Made by a program: the position numbers and the translations under genes. 6,607 nt of DNA from TWA4 sp051879215 (GTDB taxonomy: Bacteria; Bacillota; Clostridia; Lachnospirales; Lachnospiraceae), in NCBI GenBank assembly GCA_051879215.1, contig JBJELP010000276.1:1-6607 (forward strand), given 5' to 3'. A model generated the notes under the pieces. It was not told the origin of the DNA. It saw only the letters and a list, made by a program, of their open reading frames with translations, and made no database searches. This document shows, in pieces, positions 1 through 5,080 of the stretch; position 1 is the first letter of the stretch; the number at the start of each line of letters is the position of its first letter.

Positions 1-42
1 GCGTTTTTCTCTAGGTAAGTCAACACCAGAAATACGAGCCAT
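1..42 (-). CDS. rpsM: 30S ribosomal protein S13, 5' end only (runs off the window)
   Basis: Only the first 14 codons are present, reading MARISGVDLPREKR, the usual N-terminus of bacterial S13. S13 sits in the head of the 30S subunit, contacts 16S rRNA and S19, and forms bridges to the 50S subunit and contacts with P-site tRNA. The ATG at 42-40 is preceded by GGAGG (59-55) at a 12-nt spacing, slightly long but clear. It follows rpmJ as in the standard Firmicutes order, where rpsK, rpsD, rpoA and rplQ usually come next (outside the window). The 278 nt separating it from rpmJ is unusually long and structured, see the spacer entry. The identification is firm because sequence and context agree; nothing can be said about the rest of the gene. 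Confidence 0.93.
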   Translation of the reverse strand, partial: MARISGVDLPREKR

Positions 43-91
43 AAGTGTTTTACACCTCCGTTATATTCTTTAAAATGATGAAAACACACTT

Positions 92-159
92 CTCCTTTCG
101 GAGCCCATCAACTATGTCACCACCCGGTGTTTTCAATACGTCATGGGTTGTGATGACAT
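92..159 (-). promoter_or_regulatory. Candidate pseudoknot plus GAAA-loop hairpin upstream of rpsM
   Basis: Stem 1 pairs 159-150 with 123-114 (10 bp, one G-U). Within its 26-nt loop, CCCAT (147-143) is complementary to ATGGG (108-104) lying just 3' of the stem, which is the layout of an H-type pseudoknot. It is followed directly by the CTCC-GAAA-GGAG hairpin (103-92). In E. coli, S4 represses the alpha operon by binding a pseudoknot at the rpsM start; whether this is an analogue is inference. A 5-bp match to a loop of this size can arise by chance. Confidence 0.3.
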
Positions 160-161
160 GG

Positions 162-187
162 AAAAATGCCTATGCCTGCATAAGCAT
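162..187 (-). terminator. Weak terminator or attenuator hairpin between rpmJ and rpsM
   Basis: In minus-strand RNA ATGCTTATG (187-179) pairs with CATAGGCAT (174-166) across a CAGG loop: 9 bp with one U-G pair. It runs straight into a U run (166-162). The stem is AU-rich and the U run short, so it would be weak or conditional. Its place between rpmJ and rpsM would allow partial termination before the alpha-operon genes. Confidence 0.35.
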
Positions 188-320
188 ATTCCGGTGGTCC
201 GGACAGAATAATCGGTTTCTGCCAGAACCTTTTCTATAGGATCAGCATGTCCCTTCTACACAAAATAGTAACTACATGCTGCAGCCTTCTGTTGAAGTAA
301 CTGACAAAAACTCTTTGAAA

Positions 321-434
321 TTAACCCTGTCTCTGTTTGTGTTTGGGATTTTCACAGATTACTCTGATGCTTCCCTTTCTCTTAATGATTTTGCACTTTT
401 CGCAAATAGGTTTTACTGAAGATCTTACTTTCAT
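321..434 (-). CDS. rpmJ: 50S ribosomal protein L36
   Basis: This is a 37-residue gene. Translation starts MKVRSSVKPICEKC and ends ENPKHKQRQG, the canonical bacterial L36. The zinc-ribbon ligands are all present: Cys11, Cys14, Cys27 and His32, so this is the zinc-binding form. L36 is a small, basic, late-assembling protein of the 50S subunit that binds 23S rRNA. The chosen ATG at 434-432 has AAAGGAG seven nt upstream. Another ATG five bases further upstream would read ATG-CAA-TGA and stop, and lies too close to the ribosome-binding site. The gene is separated from infA by a terminator and its own promoter, so it appears to be the first gene of the next transcription unit rather than the last of spc. 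Length and motif match the family exactly. Confidence 0.96.
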   Translation of the reverse strand: MKVRSSVKPICEKCKIIKRKGSIRVICENPKHKQRQG

Positions 435-465
435 TGCATTTCTCCTTTCAAAAAGTCCATTTTGG

Positions 466-494
466 ATTGTAACATATTATAAAAAATAATGCAA
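466..494 (-). promoter_or_regulatory. Extended -10 promoter for rpmJ and the alpha-operon genes
   Basis: The -35 box TTGCAT (494-489) and -10 box TACAAT (471-466) are separated by exactly 17 nt, and TGT directly precedes the -10, giving an extended TGnTACAAT element. The region upstream is A/T-rich. The predicted start is near 460, which leaves a leader of about 25 nt before rpmJ. A second TATAAT (481-476) overlaps the spacer but has no -35 at a suitable distance. Placement just after the infA terminator supports function. Confidence 0.75.
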
Positions 495-535
495 GCAATT
501 TTTTTGCAAATTATGCAGAGCACAAAAGCCAATGC

Positions 536-576
536 AAAAAAGGGCCGCACACAAAATAAAATTCGTGCGACAGCCC
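536..576 (-). terminator. Rho-independent terminator after infA
   Basis: In minus-strand RNA GGGC (576-573) pairs with GCCC (545-542), followed inward by further pairs that include CGCAC with GTGTG (one wobble) and a bulge. An AU-rich loop of about 12 nt closes it, and a run of six U follows (541-536). It begins 44 nt after the infA stop. A small GGTA/TACC hairpin (617-606) sits between. The stem and U tract are those of an ordinary intrinsic terminator, closing the spc transcript, at least in part, before the rpmJ promoter. Confidence 0.82.
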
Positions 577-620
577 TGTGAGTCTGTTTCTTCTTATTGT
601 AATGTGGTAAAAATACCGGA

Positions 621-839
621 TTACTTATCTCTCCAGATGATTCTGCCTTTGCTTAAATCGTAGGGAGAAAGTTCCAGTGTTACCTTGTCACCGGGCAGGA
701 TACGGATGTAATTCATACGCAGCTTACCGCTGATATGAGCGAGTACCTGGTGACCATTTTCCAGTTCTACCTGAAACATGGCATTGGGAAGCTTTTCAAC
801 TACTGTTCCTTCAATTTCAATAACGTCAGCTTTTGACAT
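621..839 (-). CDS. infA: Translation initiation factor IF-1
   Basis: The product has 72 residues, the same length as E. coli IF-1, and is a single S1/OB-fold domain filling the chain. Recognisable blocks are VEKLPNAMFQVELENGH, VLAHISGKLRMNYIRIL, PGDKVTLELSPYDLSKGRI and a basic C-terminus WRDK. IF-1 binds the 30S A site next to h44 and S12, blocks early tRNA entry and increases the activity of IF-2 and IF-3. The ATG at 839 has GGAGG (850-846) at a 6-nt spacing. It lies 40 nt downstream of map with no intervening gene; many Firmicutes carry a small KOW-domain gene there. A terminator follows 44 nt after the stop, so it seems to be the last gene of the spc transcript. Identification is certain. 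Confidence 0.97.
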   Translation of the reverse strand: MSKADVIEIEGTVVEKLPNAMFQVELENGHQVLAHISGKLRMNYIRILPGDKVTLELSPYDLSKGRIIWRDK

Positions 840-879
840 TTAATACCTCCTAAAAATTCATATGACTGGTGTAATTGTA

Positions 880-1641
880 TTATTCCAGTCCTGTCAGTGA
901 TAAAATTTCCGGTTCCCCGTCTGTGATCAGTATCGTATTTTCATAGTGTGCTGCCAGTGAACCATCGTCCGTTACAACTGTCCAATCATCATCCAGCCAT
1001 ACCACATCCGGTCTTCCTCCGGTAATCATGGGCTCAACGGCCAGTGTCATACCCGGCTGAAGTCTGACTCCTCTTCTTTTCTGTCGAAAATTGGGAATCT
1101 CCGGATCTTCATGGAGATGACTACCAATGCCATGTCCCACCAGATCTTCTACGATACCGTATCCGAATCGGCGTACATACGCATCAATTGCATTGGAAAT
1201 ATCATAAAGATGATTGCCTGCTTTTGCAAATTTTATACCTTCGAAAAAGCTCTGCTTTGTAACTTCGATCAGTTTGGCTGCTTCGGGACTGATTTTTCCA
1301 ACCCCGTATGTTCTTGCCGCGTCTGAATGATAGCCCTGATAAATAACACCGGCATCCAGACTGACAATGTCTCCTTCTTCAATGAAATGGCGTGGATGAG
1401 GAATTCCATGAACAACCTCATCATTCACAGATACACAGATCGAAGCCGGGTATCCATTATAATTCAGAAAGGAAGGAGTGCAGCCATATCTGCGGATAAT
1501 TTCTTCACCTTTTTTGTCAATATCAAGTGTCGAAATACCAGGTCGAATGAATTCTTTCAGCTCTTCATGAGTTTGTGCCAGGATTTTACCTGCTTCCTTC
1601 ATCAGTTCAATCTCTCTGGCAGACTTTATTGTAACAGCCAT
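880..1641 (-). CDS. map: Methionine aminopeptidase, type I
   Basis: This 253-residue cytosolic metalloprotease removes the initiator methionine from nascent proteins after deformylation. It is a single pita-bread fold. All five metal ligands can be placed: Asp96 (SLDAG), Asp107 (HSDAAR), His170 (GHGIG), Glu203 (VEPM) and Glu234 (HYENT). The substrate-binding histidines are also present, His78 (VVHGIP) and His177 (SHLHEDP). There is no N-terminal zinc-finger or SH3-binding extension and no type II insertion, so it is the short type Ia form, close in length to the E. coli enzyme. The ATG at 1641 lies 4 nt after the adk stop, and its ribosome-binding site AGGAG is embedded in the last codons of adk (TTA GGA GCA), implying translational coupling. 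No missing residue or frameshift is seen. Confidence 0.97.
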   Translation of the reverse strand: MAVTIKSAREIELMKEAGKILAQTHEELKEFIRPGISTLDIDKKGEEIIRRYGCTPSFLNYNGYPASICVSVNDEVVHGIPHPRHFIEEGDIVSLDAGVIYQGYHSDAARTYGVGKISPEAAKLIEVTKQSFFEGIKFAKAGNHLYDISNAIDAYVRRFGYGIVEDLVGHGIGSHLHEDPEIPNFRQKRRGVRLQPGMTLAVEPMITGGRPDVVWLDDDWTVVTDDGSLAAHYENTILITDGEPEILSLTGLE

Positions 1642-1645
1642 TTTA

Positions 1646-2290
1646 CTATGCTCCTAATACCTGAACGATATCAGCAAATACCTTGCTCATTTCCTGAGTA
1701 CCGTCAAATTCTTTTAATACGCCCTTTGCGCCGTAGAAGTCAATCAGCGGCTTGGTCTGTGCATGATATACTTCCAGACGTTTCTGAACGGTTTCGGGCT
1801 TGTCGTCATCCCGAAGAATAAGCTCACTGCCGCATTTATCGCAGATACCCTCTTTCTTCGGAGGAACATTCACTACATGATAAGTAGCGCCGCATGACAC
1901 ACATGCTCTTCTTCCGCCCATTCTCTTTACAATGTTTTCATCGGGAACTTCTACATCAATTGCGAAGTCAATTGCTTCTCCTCTGGCATTCAAAGCTTTT
2001 TCCAGACATTCTGCCTGCGGAATGGTTCTCGGGAACCCATCGAGAATGTAGCCGTTTTTACAGTCTTCTTTGGAAATTCTGTCCAGAAGAAGATCTACGG
2101 TTAATTCATCGGGAACCAGCTGACCGGCATCCATAAATGCTTTTGCCTTCTTTCCCAGTTCTGTTCCGTTCTTGATGTTTGCTCTGAAGATGTCACCGGT
2201 TGATACATGAGGAAGACCATACTTTTCTGATATCATCTTTGCCTGTGTACCTTTTCCGGCGCCTGGAGCCCCCAACATAATGATTTTCAT
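1646..2290 (-). CDS. adk: Adenylate kinase with zinc-binding LID
   Basis: This 214-residue cytosolic enzyme catalyses ATP + AMP to 2 ADP and sets adenylate energy balance. The P-loop GAPGAGKGT is at 7-15; the AMP-binding segment follows (STGDIFR at 30-36, DGFPRT at 84-89). The LID domain begins at GRRAC (126-130) and carries two CxxC pairs, Cys130/Cys133 and Cys150/Cys153, the structural zinc site typical of Gram-positive long-form enzymes. The sequence LRDDDKP (159-165) and later arginines complete the active site. The ATG at 2290 has AAGGAGG (2304-2298) seven nt upstream. Unlike the common arrangement, in which adk follows secY closely, 281 nt of structured non-coding sequence precede it, so expression may be controlled separately. 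The map ribosome-binding site overlaps its 3' end. Confidence 0.97.
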   Translation of the reverse strand: MKIIMLGAPGAGKGTQAKMISEKYGLPHVSTGDIFRANIKNGTELGKKAKAFMDAGQLVPDELTVDLLLDRISKEDCKNGYILDGFPRTIPQAECLEKALNARGEAIDFAIDVEVPDENIVKRMGGRRACVSCGATYHVVNVPPKKEGICDKCGSELILRDDDKPETVQKRLEVYHAQTKPLIDFYGAKGVLKEFDGTQEMSKVFADIVQVLGA

Positions 2291-2397
2291 GTTACTACCT
2301 CCTTAAAATTTTATCGACGCCTGCGGCGTTTTACGCTGGATTCAATCCCCGAAATACACTTTTCATATCGAATCCGTGTAACTCTCCGCGAAACGTA

Positions 2398-2480
2398 TAA
2401 CATTTCAGAAGGGGAATTCTGCCCGCATCTGAAACTATCTATGTTACCACAGCTTCGTGCTCTGCGCGCTGGAAGCGTGG
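2398..2480 (-). repeat. Two abutting imperfect hairpins in the secY-adk spacer
   Basis: The first hairpin pairs CCAC (2480-2477) with GTGG (2450-2447) and GCTTC (2476-2472) with GAAGC (2456-2452), with one bulged base and a 15-nt GC-rich loop. The second begins at the next base: TAACAT/ATGTTA (2446-2441 with 2403-2398) and TTCAGA/TCTGAA, with an asymmetric internal loop and a possible inner GGG/CCC. The two helices share a boundary with no unpaired base, so they could stack end to end. Pairing is nearly strand-neutral, so transcription direction cannot be judged from it. Confidence 0.5.
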
Positions 2481-2508
2481 GACATCTCTGAAGGGTCGTA
2501 AGTTAGAT

Positions 2509-2552
2509 AAAAAAAGACACACCACAGGCTTCCCCCAATTGGCGGAGAAACC
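2509..2552 (-). repeat. Hairpin followed by a T7 tract just after secY
   Basis: A 9-bp stem (2552-2544 with 2535-2527) with two G-U pairs in minus-strand RNA closes an 8-nt loop. Eleven bases later comes a run of seven T (2515-2509). The gap between stem and T tract is too long for a canonical intrinsic terminator, so it may be a weak terminator, a 3'-end stabiliser or part of a repeat. It starts about 20 nt after the secY stop. Confidence 0.35.
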
Positions 2553-2571
2553 GAATGGCATGCCGTTAGCT

Positions 2572-3888
2572 CTAATGGTTTAAGAATCCCTTATAATTAC
2601 GCACTGTCATCTGAGATTCAATCTGCTTTAATGTTTCCAGTACAACACCAACGATAATGATCAGTGATGTACCCAGGAACGACATTCTGCCGATATTGAA
2701 TACACCTGATACAATAATTGGAATCGCACATACAATCAGAAGACCGATTGCACCGATAAAGATGATGTAATTCAGAATTCTTGTCAGATAATCCGATGTG
2801 GGTTTACCAGGTCTGATACCTGTTACGAAACCACCCTGCTTCTTCATGTTATTCGCAACTTCAATCGGGTTAAAGGTAATTGATGTATAGAAATATGCAA
2901 ACAATACGATCAATACTGCGTACAGCAGAAATCCGATGGAATACTGAGGAGCCTGAGGATTACACCAGTTTGATGAACTGAGGCAAAGCAGAATCTTGCC
3001 TCCGATCGTGGAATAATCGACATCGAAGAACTGCGCTACTACTGCAGGCGTGGTCATCAGTGAAGAAGCAAAGATAACCGGAATAACACCAGCAGTGTTA
3101 ACTTTAAGCGGAATATGGGATGACTGACCGCCAACCATTTTTCTGCCCTGCATCTTCTTGGCATACTGCACAGGAATCTTTCTGACAGCTTCCTGAAGCA
3201 GCACAGTAAATGCTACCATTGCAATCAGTACAGCCAAGATAACTGCAATTGCAATCACCTTGAGAAATACTGTCTGTGACTGAACAAAACGTTCATACAG
3301 TGTCATAAAGTCATCGGGGATACTGGATACGATATTAATCAACAGAACAATTGAAATACCATTTCCAACACCATACTGTGTTATCTGCTCACCGATCCAC
3401 ATGAGAATTGCAGAACCAGCTGTCATGGTTAATACAGTAACTGCTACTGCATACCATGTAAAGTTGTCATATAAGCCGCTTCTTCCGAATCCAACGGCCA
3501 TTGCTGTTGATTCGATTAAAGCAAGGGCAACTGTCAGATATCTGGTGATTTTGAGAATGACCCTGCGGCCATCCTCGCCATCTTTCTGAAGTTCTTCCAG
3601 CTTAGGGATCGCTATTGTAAGCAGCTGCATGATAATCGATGATGTAATATACGGTGTGATATTCAAAGCGAATATCGACATCGTCATAAAGGAACCACCG
3701 GTCATCGCATCAAAGAAATTGAAAGCATCGCCGGTATTGTTCGCCATAAAATCTGCAATTACTGAATGATTAACACCCGGAACAGGAATCTGGCATCCTG
3801 CTCGTACAACAACAAGCATGAACAATGTGAACAGCAGCTTTCCTCTGATTTCTTTGATTTTTAAAGCGTTCCTAAGTGTTTCAATCAT
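2572..3888 (-). CDS. secY: Protein translocase subunit SecY
   Basis: This 438-residue polytopic membrane protein is the pore of the SecYEG translocon, passing Sec substrates with SecA or ribosomes. About ten hydrophobic segments are visible (roughly 19-36, 70-92, 113-135, 144-166, 173-190, 208-231, 265-287, 314-336, 370-392, 396-416). Family blocks include IPVPGVN (34-40), the plug and TM2 region around GGSFMTMSIFALNITPYI (64-81), QYGVGNGISI (171-180), RKIPVQYAKKMQG (236-248), PLKVNTAGVIPVIFA (260-274), GFVTGIRPGKPT (353-364) and the C-terminal MTVRNYKGF (427-435). Its ATG at 3888 lies one base after the rplO stop, with GAGGT in the last rplO codons as ribosome-binding site. Cys302 and Cys309 fall in the predicted outer loop between segments 7 and 8. 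Length and motifs are typical. Confidence 0.97.
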   Translation of the reverse strand: MIETLRNALKIKEIRGKLLFTLFMLVVVRAGCQIPVPGVNHSVIADFMANNTGDAFNFFDAMTGGSFMTMSIFALNITPYITSSIIMQLLTIAIPKLEELQKDGEDGRRVILKITRYLTVALALIESTAMAVGFGRSGLYDNFTWYAVAVTVLTMTAGSAILMWIGEQITQYGVGNGISIVLLINIVSSIPDDFMTLYERFVQSQTVFLKVIAIAVILAVLIAMVAFTVLLQEAVRKIPVQYAKKMQGRKMVGGQSSHIPLKVNTAGVIPVIFASSLMTTPAVVAQFFDVDYSTIGGKILLCLSSSNWCNPQAPQYSIGFLLYAVLIVLFAYFYTSITFNPIEVANNMKKQGGFVTGIRPGKPTSDYLTRILNYIIFIGAIGLLIVCAIPIIVSGVFNIGRMSFLGTSLIIIVGVVLETLKQIESQMTVRNYKGFLNH

Positions 3889-3889
3889 A

Positions 3890-4342
3890 TTAGATTACCT
3901 CGCAGGTGCCGCCTAATGCTTCAATCTTAGCTTTAGCGCCTTCGCTGAAAGCGTTAACCTTAACGTTCAGCTTCTTTGTTAATTCACCGGTAGCGATGAT
4001 CTTAACACCGTCGCACTTATCACTCTTCTTATCTTTGATGATACCTGCTTCTTCTAATGCTGCAATAGTAACTTCTGCACCATCTTCAAAAATATTCAGT
4101 CTGTCAAGGTTAACTGCAATGATATTCTTGGAATTTCTGCAGTTGAAACCTCTCTTGGGCAGACGTCTGTATAAAGGCATCTGACCACCTTCGAAACCGA
4201 TTCTGGGTGCGCCTGAACGAGCCTTCTGACCCTTGTGGCCCTTACCAGCTGTCTTGCCGTTGCCTGAGCCATGGCCGCGGCCTCTTCTAAAGTTATCACT
4301 CTGTTTGGAACCTTCAGCAGGTTTTAATGTTGATAAATCCAT
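3890..4342 (-). CDS. rplO: 50S ribosomal protein L15
   Basis: The product is 150 residues. The extended Gly/Arg/Lys-rich N-terminal arm (about 19-43, with RRGRGHGSGNGKTAGKGHKG) threads into 23S rRNA. The family signature GFEGGQMPLYRRLPKRGF is at 49-66, and the globular C-terminal domain ends LGGTCEVI. L15 binds 23S rRNA and is needed late in 50S assembly. The start is ATG at 4342, giving MDLSTLKPAEG, which matches family N-termini. A longer frame would begin with GTG at 4351, but that GTG overlaps the AGGAGG Shine-Dalgarno site (4356-4351), whereas the ATG lies eight nt after it. The gene begins 18 nt after rpmD and its stop is one base from the secY start, so secY translation is probably coupled to it. 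Confidence 0.95.
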   Translation of the reverse strand: MDLSTLKPAEGSKQSDNFRRGRGHGSGNGKTAGKGHKGQKARSGAPRIGFEGGQMPLYRRLPKRGFNCRNSKNIIAVNLDRLNIFEDGAEVTIAALEEAGIIKDKKSDKCDGVKIIATGELTKKLNVKVNAFSEGAKAKIEALGGTCEVI

Positions 4343-4350
4343 TTTCTGCA

Positions 4351-4356
4351 CCTCCT
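4351..4356 (-). promoter_or_regulatory. Shine-Dalgarno site that fixes the rplO start
   Basis: AGGAGG at 4356-4351 lies 8 nt before ATG 4342. The upstream GTG candidate would use the last G of this same site as its first base, so it cannot be the start served by it. Confidence 0.85.
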
Positions 4357-4360
4357 GATC

Positions 4361-4543
4361 TTAGATTTCTTCTACTTTAACTAAATGCTTAACATGCCAG
4401 ATCATACCTCTGACAGCAGCATTGTCCGGTAACTCGTTGGAATTGTTAACCTTCTTGAGGCCAAGAGCTTCAACAGTTTTTCTGTGCTTCGGAACAGCGC
4501 CAATGGGAGATTTTACCAGTGTTACTCTTAACTTATCTGCCAT
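4361..4543 (-). CDS. rpmD: 50S ribosomal protein L30
   Basis: The 60-residue product is the short bacterial L30 (E. coli has about 59). Family features are LRVTLVKSPIG at 5-15, KHRKTVEALGLKKVN at 19-33 and the C-terminal VRGMIWHVKHLVKVEE. It is a small alpha/beta protein on the 50S surface bound to 23S rRNA. The ATG at 4543 has GGAGG (4555-4551) seven nt upstream; that site begins at the last base of the rpsE stop codon (TAG-GAGG), so its translation is likely coupled to S5. The position between rpsE and rplO is the standard spc order. No anomaly is seen. Confidence 0.96.
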   Translation of the reverse strand: MADKLRVTLVKSPIGAVPKHRKTVEALGLKKVNNSNELPDNAAVRGMIWHVKHLVKVEEI

Positions 4544-4554
4544 TTCAATACCTC

Positions 4555-5064
4555 CTAGCCGATTACTTCTTCAACAGATTTGCCGCGCTTTGCAGCTACT
4601 GCTTCAGGAGTTGTGATTGCTGACAGGCCAGCGATTGTAGCCATAACAACATTCTGTTTATTGTTGGAACCTAAAGACTTTGTACGGATATTTTTGATAC
4701 CGGCTAATTCGATAACGGCACGGGCAGGACCACCTGCGATAACACCGGTACCGGCTTTCGCGTTCTTTAACAGTACGGAAGCACTGCCAAACTTACCGAT
4801 AAAGTCATGAGGGATACTCTTGTTTTCATCTAATGCTACGCAAACCAGACTCTTTTCAGCAGCCTGTTTGCCCTTACGGATTGCTTCCGGAATTTCAGCA
4901 GCCTTGCCGATGCCTGCACCAACATGGCCATTGCCGTCGCCAACTACAACCAGTGCAGAAAATCTCATGTTACGGCCACCCTTAACAACCTTGGTGACAC
5001 GCTTGATGGTAACAACTTTTTCTTCTAATTCTAACTGGCTGGCATCAATGATTTCGCGTTTCAT
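4555..5064 (-). CDS. rpsE: 30S ribosomal protein S5
   Basis: The product from ATG 5064 has 169 residues beginning MKREIIDASQLELEEKVV. The N-terminal double-stranded-RNA-binding-type S5 domain (about 15-80) contains the KVVKGGR loop (25-31), the region where spectinomycin-resistance changes occur in other bacteria, and GDGNGHVGAGIGKA (42-55). The C-terminal domain carries GTGVIAGGPARAVIELAGI (105-123). S5 lies at the 30S mRNA entry region and influences decoding fidelity. An in-frame ATG at 5112 would add 16 residues but would overlap rplR by 32 nt with no family support, while ATG 5064 has AAGGAGG (5078-5072) at a 7-nt spacing. It follows rplR by 16 nt. No resistance-type change is evident in the loop, though this was judged by eye. 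Confidence 0.95.
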   Translation of the reverse strand: MKREIIDASQLELEEKVVTIKRVTKVVKGGRNMRFSALVVVGDGNGHVGAGIGKAAEIPEAIRKGKQAAEKSLVCVALDENKSIPHDFIGKFGSASVLLKNAKAGTGVIAGGPARAVIELAGIKNIRTKSLGSNNKQNVVMATIAGLSAITTPEAVAAKRGKSVEEVIG

Positions 5065-5070
5065 GTGTTT

Positions 5071-5078
5071 TCCTCCTT
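5071..5078 (-). promoter_or_regulatory. Shine-Dalgarno site that fixes the rpsE start
   Basis: AAGGAGGA at 5078-5071 lies just before ATG 5064 and just after the rplR stop (5083-5081). It excludes the longer frame from 5112, which starts inside rplR. Confidence 0.85.
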
Positions 5079-5080
5079 GA

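Larger units (their letters stand above)
43..320 (-). other. Long structured spacer between rpmJ and rpsM (possible rpsM leader RNA)
   Basis: No convincing gene lies in these 278 nt. Several inverted repeats are seen in minus-strand order: an 8-bp perfect repeat (281-274 with 250-243, CAGCATGT/ACATGCTG); a TCCGG-ACCA-CCGGA hairpin (203-190); a 9-bp hairpin with a T tract (187-162); a 10-bp stem ATGTCATCAC/GTGGTGACAT (159-150 with 123-114); and CTCC-GAAA-GGAG with a GNRA-type loop (103-92). The last two are followed by the rpsM Shine-Dalgarno site (59-55). Two of the stems contain a G-U pair in minus-strand RNA that would be an A-C mismatch in plus-strand RNA, which favours a structured minus-strand leader. 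Open frames here lack start sites with a Shine-Dalgarno sequence. A role in control of the alpha operon is inference; a dispersed intergenic repeat is the alternative. Confidence 0.5.
2291..2571 (-). other. Long structured spacer between secY and adk
   Basis: These 281 nt carry several inverted repeats. In minus-strand order: GGTTTCTCC with GGGGAAGCC (2552-2527, 9 bp including two G-U pairs), then a run of seven T (2515-2509); CCAC-GCTTC with GAAGC-(T)-GTGG (2480-2447); TAACAT/ATGTTA enclosing TTCAGA/TCTGAA (2446-2398); GGATTC/GAATCC (2375-2338); and ACGCC-GCA-GGCGT (2329-2317), which competes with GCGT-AAA-ACGC (2336-2326). The adk ribosome-binding site is at 2304-2298. One 40-codon frame (2561-2439) starts with ATG but has no Shine-Dalgarno site. 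No good promoter was found. It may be an adk leader RNA or a dispersed intergenic repeat that landed in the operon; the sequence alone does not decide. Confidence 0.5.

Noticed and set aside
50..169. 39-codon minus-strand open stretch ending at the rpsM ribosome-binding site
   Set aside because: It reads smoothly but lacks a start codon with a Shine-Dalgarno site, and a stretch this long is not rare by chance. A decayed gene fragment cannot be excluded.
45..239. 64-codon plus-strand open frame in the rpmJ-rpsM spacer
   Set aside because: It starts at a GTG without a ribosome-binding site, opposite to the operon, and overlaps minus-strand inverted repeats.
1327..1821. 164-codon plus-strand open frame
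   Set aside because: It is antisense to map and the end of adk, crosses the boundary between two certain genes, has no Shine-Dalgarno site, and its product resembles no known family.
1894..2136. 80-codon plus-strand frame opposite adk
   Set aside because: Antisense shadow of a gene with all catalytic motifs intact; no initiation signals.
4096..4299. 67-codon minus-strand frame inside rplO
   Set aside because: It is an out-of-frame shadow of the L15 Gly/Arg-rich region.
4580..5080. Plus-strand frames opposite rpsE (4580-4810 and 4820-5080)
   Set aside because: They mirror the coding constraint of S5 and show no start signals or family resemblance.
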